From contig JAUWLW010000009.1 in the NCBI GenBank assembly GCA_030613505.1, positions 1-64,000 on the forward strand: a stretch of DNA of 64,000 bases, in the 5' to 3' direction. This DNA comes from Candidatus Zixiibacteriota bacterium (lineage in GTDB: Bacteria > RBG-13-66-14 > B26-G2 > WVWN01). The notes below the pieces were generated by a model that was not told where the DNA came from, searched no databases, and saw only the letters and a list, made by a program, of their open reading frames with translations. Positions within the stretch are counted from its first letter, which is position 1, and every line of letters starts with the position of its first letter. Positions 9,264 through 17,163 of the stretch are shown here, one piece after another. The translations under genes and the position numbers were made by a program.

Positions 9264-9728
9264 ATGCGGAAAGCGTTTGTTGGGCTAGCGGCTTTACTCG
9301 CGACGTGGGTCGCGGCTGCGTCGGCGGCGATGCTGCCAATTACGACCGCTGAGCTGGCGGACCACGCGACGTTGGTCGTCGCGGGGACGGTGGAAGACGT
9401 GACGTCGTACGCGCCCGACGCCGCCGGGATAATTTTCTCCGAGGCGAAGGTTAGGGTCGGCGATACGGCGGTAGGGTCGAACGCGGACGAGTACGTTACG
9501 GTGCGGTACATGGGCGGCGAATACGGCGGCCTGGCGCTCGTAATTATGGAAGAGGCGACGTTCGAGGTCGGCGAAGAGGTAGTTCTGTTCCTCGCCCCCG
9601 TAGACGGCGGCGCGTACAAGTGCCCGGACGGCGCTCAGGGTAAAATGTCGGTGGTTGACGGAACCGTTCTACCGGCCGGAAAAACGTTAAACCAATTCTT
9701 GGCCGAGGTAGCGGCCGCGGGCCGTTAG
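9264..9728 (+). CDS. Small secreted protein, unknown function
   Basis: A 154-residue exported protein I cannot place with confidence. A clear signal peptide (MRKAFVGLAALLATWVAAASA) is followed by a compact beta-rich domain: TLVVAGTVEDV, YVTVRYMGGEY, EATFEVGEEVVLFLAP, then QGKMSVVDGTVLP. The pattern of a short conduit domain with VGEEVVLFL resembles small proteins found beside secreted metalloproteases. AGGAGG at 9253-9258 is five bases before the ATG. The upstream region carries a consensus promoter and a Fur-type box, so expression probably responds to iron or another metal. The metzincin gene begins 22 bases after its stop. A role as inhibitor, chaperone or propeptide-like partner is only a guess. 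Confidence 0.65.
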   Translation: MRKAFVGLAALLATWVAAASAAMLPITTAELADHATLVVAGTVEDVTSYAPDAAGIIFSEAKVRVGDTAVGSNADEYVTVRYMGGEYGGLALVIMEEATFEVGEEVVLFLAPVDGGAYKCPDGAQGKMSVVDGTVLPAGKTLNQFLAEVAAAGR

Positions 9729-9750
9729 ACTTGACCGGAAGGGTGCGCAA

Positions 9751-10962
9751 ATGAAGAAGGTATTTTTAATCGCTTTGATTATAGCCATAGCGGCGCCGGC
9801 GTTCGGCTTTAAGGTCTTCTATTACGGCGGCAAGATAGTAAAGCACGGTGAGGAGCAGATCCCCTGGACGATGAGGTTCAACAACCTCGGCACGCCGGAC
9901 TGCGCGAAAGAGTTCGCCGCGCTGGCTTCGTCGCTTAATACCTGGTCCAACGTTACCAAGCAGTGGTACCGCAACAAACGCGGCGTTAATACGAGCACTA
10001 TCAATTACGGCTACGACGGCGTTAACCTCTGCGTTTGGTATGAGCCCGGATACTCGGGTCAGGGAGGCTGGCCGTGGGCGGCGGGCGCCATCGCCGTGAA
10101 CATCTTCTGGATGACGGACGCCGGTACGTTTTATAAGGTAGTCGAAAACGACGTCTGCTTCAACGGCCATAACTTCACCTGGTCCGACAAGGGCGAGGTG
10201 TACCGGATGGATGTCCAGAACATAGCGACCCACGAATTCGGTCACAACCTCGTCCTGGCCGATTTGTACGACGCCGCCTCGCGGGATTTTACGATGTACG
10301 GTTACGCGTCTACCGGCGAGACGAAGAAGCGTACGCTGCATCAGGACGATATAAACGGCATCCGATTCTTATATCCCAACGACGAAATTACGCTGGAGTC
10401 GTTCACCGCGACGGCGCGCGAGGGCCGGGTGCTGGTGGCGTGGAAGGTCTCGCGCGAGGAGAACCACGCCGGCTACAACCTCTACCGCTTGGAGGACGTG
10501 GGGGGCGGCGCCGACTACGTGAAATTGAACGAGGCGCTGATCGTAGGGCGCTCGCCGTACGAGTTTGAAGACGGCGGCGTGAAAGCGGGCACGGCGTACA
10601 AGTACCTGCTGGAGTCCGTGGACCTGAGCGGCGGCAAGGAGCGCTTCGGGCCGGCGCGGGTGGAGGTCCCGACGGCGCAGAAGCGGGTATTCGCGCTGGC
10701 GCAGAGCTACCCCAACCCGGCGCGGACGGCGGCGACGATAAAGTTCGCGCTGCCGGAGGCGACGACGGCCGAGCTGGAGGTATACGATTTGAGCGGCCGG
10801 CGGGTGGCTACGCTGTACTCCGGTGCGGCGGAGGCCGGGGAACGCGAGGTGGTGTGGAACCTGGCGGGCGACGACGGCTCCGCGGTGGCGCCCGGGGTGT
10901 ACATATACCGGCTGCGGACGCCGGGCGACGTCGCCGCGCGCCGGCTGGTCGTGGCCCGGTAA
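9751..10962 (+). CDS. Secreted metzincin-type zinc protease with sorting tail
   Basis: A 403-residue exported protease. After a signal peptide (MKKVFLIALIIAIAAPAFG) comes a matrixin-like domain with the zinc site HEFGHNLVLAD at residues 161-171 (ligands His161, His165, and Asp171 instead of the usual third His; the usual Gly is Val) and the Met-turn MYGY, then DDINGIRFLYP. A fibronectin-III-like segment (about 215-305) leads to a C-terminal tail with YPNPAR and GVYIYRLR, the same design as the M14 enzymes in this window. The Asp third ligand recalls snapalysin-type metzincins. It probably shares the Fur-type regulated transcript with the preceding gene and is exported by a type IX-like route. 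Confidence 0.85.
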   Translation: MKKVFLIALIIAIAAPAFGFKVFYYGGKIVKHGEEQIPWTMRFNNLGTPDCAKEFAALASSLNTWSNVTKQWYRNKRGVNTSTINYGYDGVNLCVWYEPGYSGQGGWPWAAGAIAVNIFWMTDAGTFYKVVENDVCFNGHNFTWSDKGEVYRMDVQNIATHEFGHNLVLADLYDAASRDFTMYGYASTGETKKRTLHQDDINGIRFLYPNDEITLESFTATAREGRVLVAWKVSREENHAGYNLYRLEDVGGGADYVKLNEALIVGRSPYEFEDGGVKAGTAYKYLLESVDLSGGKERFGPARVEVPTAQKRVFALAQSYPNPARTAATIKFALPEATTAELEVYDLSGRRVATLYSGAAEAGEREVVWNLAGDDGSAVAPGVYIYRLRTPGDVAARRLVVAR

Positions 10963-10991
10963 ACGGTGGCTTGGTGTGTACGCGTCGGCAT

Positions 10992-11016
10992 GGGCGGGCT
11001 CCGGCCCGCCCTTTTT
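10992..11016 (+). terminator. Rho-independent terminator
   Basis: Perfect eight-base-pair stem GGGCGGGC / GCCCGCCC with a TCCG loop, followed by five T. It ends the metzincin operon. Confidence 0.88.
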
Positions 11017-11079
11017 CCGACTTGGGGCGTTAAACGGCTTTTTCGGCGGCACCGTCTAAAGTCGGCGCGGCGTTTGGCA

Positions 11080-11108
11080 TTGCAAACGCGTGGCGGCGGT
11101 GTTAAAAT
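11080..11108 (+). promoter_or_regulatory. Possible promoter
   Basis: TTGCAA at 11080-11085 and TAAAAT at 11103-11108 with a 17-base spacer (4/6 and 5/6 matches). It sits 42 bases before the next start codon, directly after a terminator, which supports it. Confidence 0.4.
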
Positions 11109-11150
11109 TATCGTGGAAATTGTAATGTTTTCCGGAAGGAATTGGCCCCG

Positions 11151-11600
11151 ATGAGGCTGTTGGTTGGGATTTTAACGGCTTTGGCTTTGGCCGGCGCGGC
11201 ATGGCCCGGCGGCAAAGAAGCTTTTATCGATTACTACGCCACCGCGTCCTCCCTGATCAGTTCGCTTAACAACGCGGCCGCGGACGTGGAACGGTTGAAT
11301 CTACAAAGCGGCGACTTCTCAGACGACGTCGCCGGCGACATCAAGTCCCGGCTCGTAAAAGCCCGCGAGGGTTTCAATTCCATTTTGACGTACGACGACC
11401 ACACGAACGAATTGAACGAAGGGTACGTGCTCTACATAGATAAGATGTTGTTGGCGTTAATGGTAGCCAAAGAATATCGCGAAAAAGGAGAGCCTGAAAA
11501 GCGCGACCGCCTGGTCAAAATTACGGCCGAGGCCGGCGGGCTGCGGACCGAACTAAACGATAAGGTCCAGCGCGATAAAAAGAAATGGGGGCTCGACTAG
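11151..11600 (+). CDS. Small exported helical protein, unknown
   Basis: A 149-residue protein with a short signal peptide (MRLLVGILTALALAGAAWPGG) and an otherwise alpha-helical mature part: helices around FIDYYATASSLISSLNNAAADVE, KARegF and a long C-terminal helix rich in K, E and R. No family recognised. GGAAGGA at 11134-11140 supports the ATG at 11151 over the in-frame TTG at 11142. It heads a run of four envelope or Fe-S genes (11151-15578) that are closely spaced and likely co-transcribed. Confidence 0.6.
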   Translation: MRLLVGILTALALAGAAWPGGKEAFIDYYATASSLISSLNNAAADVERLNLQSGDFSDDVAGDIKSRLVKAREGFNSILTYDDHTNELNEGYVLYIDKMLLALMVAKEYREKGEPEKRDRLVKITAEAGGLRTELNDKVQRDKKKWGLD

Positions 11601-11621
11601 CGCCGGGGGTATTTAAAAGAT

Positions 11622-12347
11622 ATGAGGACAGTAAACGTCATAAAAAGAGTTACGGCGGCCGCCGTTCTGATATCAGTTATGATGCTGGGCTTGGCTTGCT
11701 ACGAACGTTTCATCGTCATTCAGGTGAAGAAGCCGCCCGAAATCGACCCGTCGGTGTACAAGCGGGTCGGCGTGCTGCCGTTCGAGGGCGAGGAGGACGA
11801 GGGCCTTTTGGCCTCGAAGGCGGTGCGCGAGAAGATGGCGGCTGAGGAAAATTTCCTCGTCGAACCCGCCGAGACGGTCGAGGCCGCCCTCGACCGGGTC
11901 GATTTCTTCGATCCGTCGAGTAGGGACCAGGCCGTGGCTTTAGGCGCCGAGTTGGGGGTGGACGCGGTGCTCATCGGCGAAGTCGAATTTATACAGCGGA
12001 CCTATAGCCCGGAGGGCGACGTCCGCAACGAGCTCTACACCGCGGATCGCCGGGCGATAGCTCCGTTCGAGCTCGGGACGTCGTACGCCACGCGGTACAT
12101 GGACGTGAATTTAAGGTATACCTTGCGGCTGACCGTCAAAGCGCTCGACGTCAGGACGGGGCGTTTGATGCGCCGGCGGGAATTCGAAGCGACGACGATG
12201 AATACCTATAAACAACGCGAAGTTACCGAGGCCTCTTTTAAGGAAAAAGAGATCTTCGATGAGCTGCTCGAAGAAGTTGTGGATGACTTCGTATACACGC
12301 TCCAACCCCACGACGTGGCACAGACGCGTGAAGTTGCGAGGTTTTAA
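11622..12347 (+). CDS. Lipoprotein with TolB-N/CsgG-like fold
   Basis: A 241-residue lipoprotein: the lipobox LGLAC places the lipidated residue at Cys26. The mature part opens with KRVGVLPFEGEED, alternates helices and strands, and contains LGAELGVDAVLIGEVEF, a pattern shared by CsgG, GNA1162 and TolB N-terminal domains, which are periplasmic anticodon-binding-like folds that often associate with outer-membrane assemblies. Near the end YTLRLTVKALDVRTGRLMRRREFEA fits the same fold. It overlaps the next gene by about 20 bases, so the two are translationally coupled and probably work together at the outer membrane. The precise family is not certain. Confidence 0.65.
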   Translation: MRTVNVIKRVTAAAVLISVMMLGLACYERFIVIQVKKPPEIDPSVYKRVGVLPFEGEEDEGLLASKAVREKMAAEENFLVEPAETVEAALDRVDFFDPSSRDQAVALGAELGVDAVLIGEVEFIQRTYSPEGDVRNELYTADRRAIAPFELGTSYATRYMDVNLRYTLRLTVKALDVRTGRLMRRREFEATTMNTYKQREVTEASFKEKEIFDELLEEVVDDFVYTLQPHDVAQTREVARF

Positions 12348-15300
12348 ATACAAACTGGCATGGGCCTTGGCTCTCGGGGTCGTTTTTACCGCCGCGCGCG
12401 CGGCGGCTTTCGGTAAGTCCGTCGTCCGCAACGAGAAGTTGTCCTGGCGGATCCTGCCCACCGAACATTTCGACATCTATTACTACGAGGAGGAAGATTT
12501 TCTCCTCGATTGGGGGGCCGAGATTGCCGAGGACGCCTACATCAAGATGTCGGACGAGCTGGGGTACGATTTGAATAAGCGTATCCCGATAATAATTTTC
12601 ATGTCGGCGCGCCATTTCGAACAAAACAACATAAGTCCGGTATCGGGGGAGGGCGTGGGCGGTTTTTCGGAACCGCTTAAGAGCCGCCTCGTGATGCCGT
12701 ACAACGGCTCCCAGCGCCAGTTCGAGGATACCATGGTCCACGAAATGGTGCATATCTTCCAATTTAACATGCTGTTCCCGACCATGGGCGCGGTATTTAC
12801 GGCCGCGGCGCCGCCGGACTGGTTTATGGAGGGGATGGCTACCTACTACGGTAACGATATCGATCCGGAAGGCGAGATGGTCTTGCGCGACGCCGTCATG
12901 AGCGAGAGCGTCCCCGACCTCGAGCGACTGAACGATTTCCGGTATTTACCCAGCCCGTACCTCGGTTATAAGCTAGGCCAGTCGGTAATGGTGTATTTAG
13001 TCGAGACGTACGGCGACGACGCACCGGCCGAGCTACTGCGGGCGTTCGGCGGCACGACGTTGAGGAGGCCCGATACCGCTCTGGACGACGCGTTCGGCAT
13101 CAAGCTCGCCGACCTCAGCGAGGATTGGAAGGTTTGGCTCCGGCGACGCTATTGGCCTCTTATAGGCGAAAAGGACCAGCTCAAGGATTTCGCGACCGAG
13201 CTGACGCCCAAAGATGACAGGCGCGATTATATTACGTATTTCAAGCCGAAGTGGTCGCCCTCGGGCGATTTGGTGGCGTGCCTAACGGTCAAGGAGCGCT
13301 TCCTGGACATCTTCCTCGTGAACGCCGAGACCGGCGAGAGGTTCGAGAATCTCACCAAGGGTTATTCGCTGTCGAAGTACGAGTACATAATGTATTTGCA
13401 GAACGGCCTCAGCTGGTCCCCGGACGGCAACTTTATCGCTTTCGTCGGCAAAAAGGGAACCTACGACCAGATATTCATATTGAACGTTTTCAACCGCAAG
13501 ATCGCTCGGCGCTATAACCCCGAGTTCGAGGATGTCCTCTCGCCGGCGTACTCGCCCGACGGGACCAAGATCGCTTTCGCCGGCATCAAACGCGCGAAGA
13601 GGGATATCTACGTTCTGGACGTGGCGTCGGGCGCGATTACGCCCGTTACCGACGACTTCTACTCCGACGGCTATCCCAATTGGTCGCCGGACGGCGAGTA
13701 CATTTACTACGCCTCCGAACGGCAGACGTTCCACAACATATTCCGCGTACGGCCCGACGGCACGGGCCGGGAGCAGATCACCTTCGGCGATCACGAGAAC
13801 GTTTCGCCCGCGGTATCCCCCGACGGCTCGCGGTTGATGTTCGTATCGGACCGCGCGGACGGCATCTTCAATATTTTCGCGATGGATTTGGAGACACGGG
13901 ACTTAGGCCGGTATACCGACGTCGTGACCGGCGTTATGGACGCGGCCTGGTCCCCCGACGGCGAGACCATAGCGTTTACGTCTTTCGAGAACATGACGTA
14001 TTCCATCTGGGCCATGCCGTGGCGGAACGAGCCGGTGGCGGAGGTCGCGCTCGAGCGTCCGGAGCCGGGCGACTACGGGTACGCGGAGTGGCTGGCGCGG
14101 CGCGGCGACCGGGGCGAGGGCGGGGATGAAGTCGAACTGTCGGTCGGCGGTGAACCCGCGGGCGTTGCCGTGGCCTTCGCCGGCGAGGAGGAATCGGGGG
14201 CGGGCGCCGGCGGCGAGGAGAGCGAGGCCGGCGAGGAGGAGGAGCTCGAGCCGCCGACGGTCCGGGACCTCGTCGTTTCCGATATCGTGGCCGACTCGCG
14301 GAAGTACGGCATCAAGTTCAGCCCCGATTACCTCTACACGACGTTTTCCTATACCTCGGGCGGCATTTTGGCCAACTATACCGTATTCGGTTTGAGCGAC
14401 ATCCTCGGCAGCCACCGCATCGACATCCTCTTCGATTTGACAACCATCGGCTCTTTTAACGATTTAAGCCTCGCGTTGGATTACTATTACATGACGAGGC
14501 GCACGTCGTACGTCTTCTCGGCGATAACCTGGCGGGATTGGTATGTAGCTAACGAGATCGGCTTCGACGAGCGCCTTTCGGGCGGGTCGGCGGTCGCCTA
14601 TTATCCGTTGAACATGAGGAACCGGGTGGGCGTCGGCCTTTACGGTCACCACCGCCGGCGGATATACTATGACTACGAGCTGGAAAAGGAGATACCGTCC
14701 CGGGACGACAATATGTTGGGCGCGTTGGCCAGTTTCACCCGCGATACGTCGCAGTGGGGGTACTATCACCCCACCGCGGGCACCCGTTTGGCCTATACCG
14801 TCCGCCAGACGGTGCCGGCCACGTCGCAATCGTTGTATTATACCGAACAGATCCTCGACGCCCGGCGGTATATTAGGATATCCCGGCGGATTAGCCTGGC
14901 TTTCCGGGCCGCGGCCGGCCTCGGCTCCGGCCGCGCCCCCGAGAACTTCTTCATAGGCGGCGGCTCGACGCTGCGCGGCTACCGTTACGACGAGATCTAC
15001 GGCACGCGTTTCGGCCTGGGCAGTTGCGAGTTCCGGTTCCCGATCGTCGATTACGTCGTGTGGCCCATAGAGGGTTTCGCCATCGGCGGTTTCCGCGGCC
15101 TTTTCTTCGTAGACCTCGGCTCCGCGTGGGCGGACTACGACAACGAGTCCATCTACCCCGACGACCGCCAGTGGCACACCGACGACGAGGACCTCGAATA
15201 CGACCGCTTCACGTTCGCCACGTCCGAAGGCGGGTGGCACCTGGTCCACGGCAAGATGGCGTTCGGGACCGGTTTCAGGTGGTGGCTGGGGTACTTCGAC

Positions 15301-15387
15301 CTGAAGTTCGATTGGGGTTGGCGCACTAACCTCCGCGACGTGGAGAAGCCGCCGCGCTTCCACTTCACGCTGGGCGCCGATTTCTAA
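12328..15387 (+). CDS. Peptidase_MA / TolB-like propeller / Omp85 barrel fusion
   Basis: About 1019 residues combining three modules. After a signal peptide (LAWALALGVVFTAARAAAFG) comes a gluzincin domain with HEMVH at 138-142 and a probable third ligand Glu168 in WFMEGMATYYG. Next is a beta-propeller of WD40-like PD40 repeats (WSPDGxxIAF, YSPDGTKIAF, WSPDGEYIYY, VSPDGSRLMF, WSPDGETIAF). A Glu/Gly-rich linker (about 615-645) leads to a C-terminal Omp85/BamA-type barrel with GGGSTLRGY near residue 877 and a terminal aromatic residue. The ORF opens further upstream, but GTG 12328 gives a proper signal sequence. No SD is evident; coupling to the lipoprotein gene is likely. Function is inferred as surface proteolysis or export. 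Confidence 0.8.
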   Translation: MKLRGFKYKLAWALALGVVFTAARAAAFGKSVVRNEKLSWRILPTEHFDIYYYEEEDFLLDWGAEIAEDAYIKMSDELGYDLNKRIPIIIFMSARHFEQNNISPVSGEGVGGFSEPLKSRLVMPYNGSQRQFEDTMVHEMVHIFQFNMLFPTMGAVFTAAAPPDWFMEGMATYYGNDIDPEGEMVLRDAVMSESVPDLERLNDFRYLPSPYLGYKLGQSVMVYLVETYGDDAPAELLRAFGGTTLRRPDTALDDAFGIKLADLSEDWKVWLRRRYWPLIGEKDQLKDFATELTPKDDRRDYITYFKPKWSPSGDLVACLTVKERFLDIFLVNAETGERFENLTKGYSLSKYEYIMYLQNGLSWSPDGNFIAFVGKKGTYDQIFILNVFNRKIARRYNPEFEDVLSPAYSPDGTKIAFAGIKRAKRDIYVLDVASGAITPVTDDFYSDGYPNWSPDGEYIYYASERQTFHNIFRVRPDGTGREQITFGDHENVSPAVSPDGSRLMFVSDRADGIFNIFAMDLETRDLGRYTDVVTGVMDAAWSPDGETIAFTSFENMTYSIWAMPWRNEPVAEVALERPEPGDYGYAEWLARRGDRGEGGDEVELSVGGEPAGVAVAFAGEEESGAGAGGEESEAGEEEELEPPTVRDLVVSDIVADSRKYGIKFSPDYLYTTFSYTSGGILANYTVFGLSDILGSHRIDILFDLTTIGSFNDLSLALDYYYMTRRTSYVFSAITWRDWYVANEIGFDERLSGGSAVAYYPLNMRNRVGVGLYGHHRRRIYYDYELEKEIPSRDDNMLGALASFTRDTSQWGYYHPTAGTRLAYTVRQTVPATSQSLYYTEQILDARRYIRISRRISLAFRAAAGLGSGRAPENFFIGGGSTLRGYRYDEIYGTRFGLGSCEFRFPIVDYVVWPIEGFAIGGFRGLFFVDLGSAWADYDNESIYPDDRQWHTDDEDLEYDRFTFATSEGGWHLVHGKMAFGTGFRWWLGYFDLKFDWGWRTNLRDVEKPPRFHFTLGADF

Positions 15388-15578
15388 TGGTCGTGGCCGG
15401 AAGTTACGTCGAAATCGACCGCCGGCGGTGCGACTTGTGCGGCGCGTGCGTCGCGGTATGCGCGCCGCTCGCGCTCCGCATCGAGGGTGAGATGCTCGCG
15501 TACGACGCCGATGCCTGTACGGCCTGCGGCGACTGCCTTATAACCTGCCCGGTGGAGGCGCTTACGGCGGGGGAGTAG
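15387..15578 (+). CDS. 2[4Fe-4S] ferredoxin
   Basis: A 63-residue small electron carrier. Two full CxxCxxCxxxC motifs are visible: C-DL-C-GA-C-VAV-C and C-TA-C-GD-C-LIT-CP, enough for two [4Fe-4S] clusters. Its ATG shares one base with the TAA of the preceding outer-membrane gene, so it is translated from the same message even though it should act in the cytoplasm. A terminator follows. Cognate oxidoreductase is unknown; no partner is adjacent. Confidence 0.92.
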   Translation: MVVAGSYVEIDRRRCDLCGACVAVCAPLALRIEGEMLAYDADACTACGDCLITCPVEALTAGE

Positions 15579-15607
15579 GTAGGCCGCGGAGCTCGGCGAG
15601 ATTATTT

Positions 15608-15632
15608 GGGGTTGCCGCGGCGACCCCTTTTT
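15608..15632 (+). terminator. Rho-independent terminator
   Basis: GGGGTTGCC pairs with GGCGACCCC (one G-T pair) and is followed by five T. It closes the 11151-15578 gene run before the tRNA gene. Confidence 0.75.
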
Positions 15633-15652
15633 AGTAGAATAACGTGCCTTCG

Positions 15653-15738
<86 letters not shown>

Positions 15739-15758
15739 AATTTTTCGCGGGATTCCCG

Positions 15759-16022
15759 ATGGCGTCTCGAGCCGATAAAATACGGTTGTTGGTCGCCGGC
15801 CTGGTGGCCAGGCCTCGTCTCGAGGGTTACCTCTCGAGCCGGCGCGTGCGCCTCGAGCCCCGCCAGGAGCGCTTCTTCGACCGGCCCTTCATGTGCCTGC
15901 TCGAGGAACGCGGCGCGCTGGTGCCGGTTACGGTGGCGTTCGGCGAGGAGGAATGGGACGCGGCGGCGGCCGCCGCCGAGAGGGCCGGCGTCGAGGCCGA
16001 CGCCCTCGGGATAAAAAACTGA
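15759..16022 (+). CDS. Small protein between two tRNA-Ser genes, unknown
   Basis: An 87-residue ORF that starts at the ATG just after the first tRNA and stops 18 bases before the second. The sequence is unlike a random GC-rich shadow: a basic N-terminal half (RADKIRLLVAGLVARPRLEGYLSSRRVRLEPRQ with normal hydrophobic spacing) and an acidic, alanine-rich C-terminal helix. No signal peptide, membrane segment or known motif is seen, and no clear SD precedes the ATG. I do not recognise a family. It may be transcribed with the tRNAs. Confidence 0.45.
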   Translation: MASRADKIRLLVAGLVARPRLEGYLSSRRVRLEPRQERFFDRPFMCLLEERGALVPVTVAFGEEEWDAAAAAAERAGVEADALGIKN

Positions 16023-16040
16023 ATACGACGCAGGTTCCGC

Positions 16041-16129
16041 GGAGAGGTGTCCGAGCGGCTTAAGGAGCACGCCTGGAGAGCGTGTGGGCCCGTTGGGCCT
16101 CGTGGGTTCGAATCCCACCCTCTCCGCCA
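16041..16129 (+). tRNA. tRNA-Ser (anticodon GGA)
   Basis: Acceptor GGAGAGG / CCTCTCC, anticodon GGA in the CCTGGAGAGCG loop, long variable arm and T arm GTGGG-TTCGAAT-CCCAC. Discriminator G at 16126 is followed by an encoded CCA (16127-16129), unlike the CGA gene upstream. Reads UCC and UCU. Confidence 0.96.
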
Positions 16130-16145
16130 TTCTAAAAACTCCGCT

Positions 16146-16319
16146 TTATTTCTCCAACGTTTCTCTTAATTCTTTAGCGTTTATCACCGCGTACGCCTCG
16201 GCGTCGTTGTTGAAGTACTCGTAAACGCTGTGGCTCTTCGGTACGTCTTCGGGATAGAAGCGGCCCTTCCGGTGGTCGTAGTTCCACCCGGAGGTCCCGA
16301 TTAGGTATTCGGCGCTCAC
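16146..16319 (-). pseudogene. Shrunken DUF72 (YecE-like) remnant
   Basis: A 57-residue ORF that joins the first and last parts of a DUF72 protein: YLIGTSGWNYDHRKGRFYPED is the family N-terminus (shown here across a few residues of overlap with its motif IGTSGW), while VYEYFNNDAEAYAVINAKEL is the C-terminus. Full proteins are about 240 residues, so roughly 180 residues are missing in frame. GTG at 16319 overlaps the stop of the phosphoribosyltransferase gene by four bases (GTGA), so it would be translated by coupling. It may be a decayed gene or a retained mini-protein. The N-terminal extension of the longer reading frame is Arg-rich and looks non-coding. Confidence 0.65.
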
Positions 16320-16939
16320 GTCGGCCTCGCCATTATTTCCAGCACTTCTTCGTCGCCGACGTCGTACCAGTTCCGATAGACTTGCGCCACCGCCTGGAAG
16401 AACGGCGGCACCTCCAATACGACCAGCTCGTCGACCATACCCGCGATCTCGTTCGCGACCTCCCTCCCCGCGACCGGCACCGCGACGACGATCTTGGCGG
16501 CGTTCTTGTTTTTGCAGAGCATAATGGCCGCGCGCATTGTGGAGCCCATGGCGAGGCCGTCGTCGACGAGTATGACCGTTCTCCCGGATATCTCGGGTAA
16601 CGGTTTCCCCTTTCGCAAAACGTCGATTCTTCTTATAATCTCGCGGAGCTGTTCTTTCTTGATTTTTTCGATTCTTTTTCGCCCGAGCCACGCGGCGGCC
16701 CGTTCGAATATAAAAGTGCTGCCGTCTTCGGCGACGGCGCCGAACCCGGCCTCGGGATTGTGGGGGTAGGGTAGTTTCCTGGCTACGAGCAACGAGAAAT
16801 CGACGCCCAGGTATTTCGCGACTTCGTACGCCACTTCGACGCCGCCCCGCGGTATGGCCAGGACCAGAACGTCTTCGCCTTTATATTTCTCTAAAGCTCG
16901 GGCCAGTCTTTCGCCGGCGTCTTTTCTGTCCTCGAACAC
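16316..16939 (-). CDS. Phosphoribosyltransferase family protein
   Basis: A 207-residue type I PRTase fold protein of the COG1926 kind. The PRPP-binding loop is VILVDDGLAMGSTMRAA (about residues 121-137), with the two acidic residues and the small-residue turn intact; LAIPRGGVEVAYEVAK near the start supplies the pyrophosphate loop. Substrate for this group is not established. GTG at 16939 has GGAAGG eight bases upstream. It overlaps the DUF72 remnant by four bases. A palindrome at 17039-17056 lies upstream between it and the divergent HAD gene. Confidence 0.82.
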   Translation of the reverse strand: MFEDRKDAGERLARALEKYKGEDVLVLAIPRGGVEVAYEVAKYLGVDFSLLVARKLPYPHNPEAGFGAVAEDGSTFIFERAAAWLGRKRIEKIKKEQLREIIRRIDVLRKGKPLPEISGRTVILVDDGLAMGSTMRAAIMLCKNKNAAKIVVAVPVAGREVANEIAGMVDELVVLEVPPFFQAVAQVYRNWYDVGDEEVLEIMARPT

Positions 16940-17038
16940 GGCGGCCTTCCGTTTGTTAATCGGGGTTACTACGCCTTTTCTCGTACGGCCTGGACCTATT
17001 GAATTATTGCGGCCTTAGGGCTTGCGCCGTCGGCTTTT

Positions 17039-17056
17039 TAACGTAATAATACGTTA
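17039..17056. promoter_or_regulatory. Operator-like palindrome between divergent genes
   Basis: TAACGTA-ATAA-TACGTTA is a perfect seven-base inverted repeat with a four-base centre. It lies in the 224-base gap between the phosphoribosyltransferase and HAD genes. No clear promoter hexamers were found beside it. Confidence 0.45.
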
Positions 17057-17163
17057 CGACGTACGATAGCATTTCGGCCCCGTTCTTACAAGGCCGGCGC
17101 CGTTTAACCCAGCACGGCGGTACGCGCCGCCGACGGTTGTTCTTTGGGCCGCCCCTATTCGAT

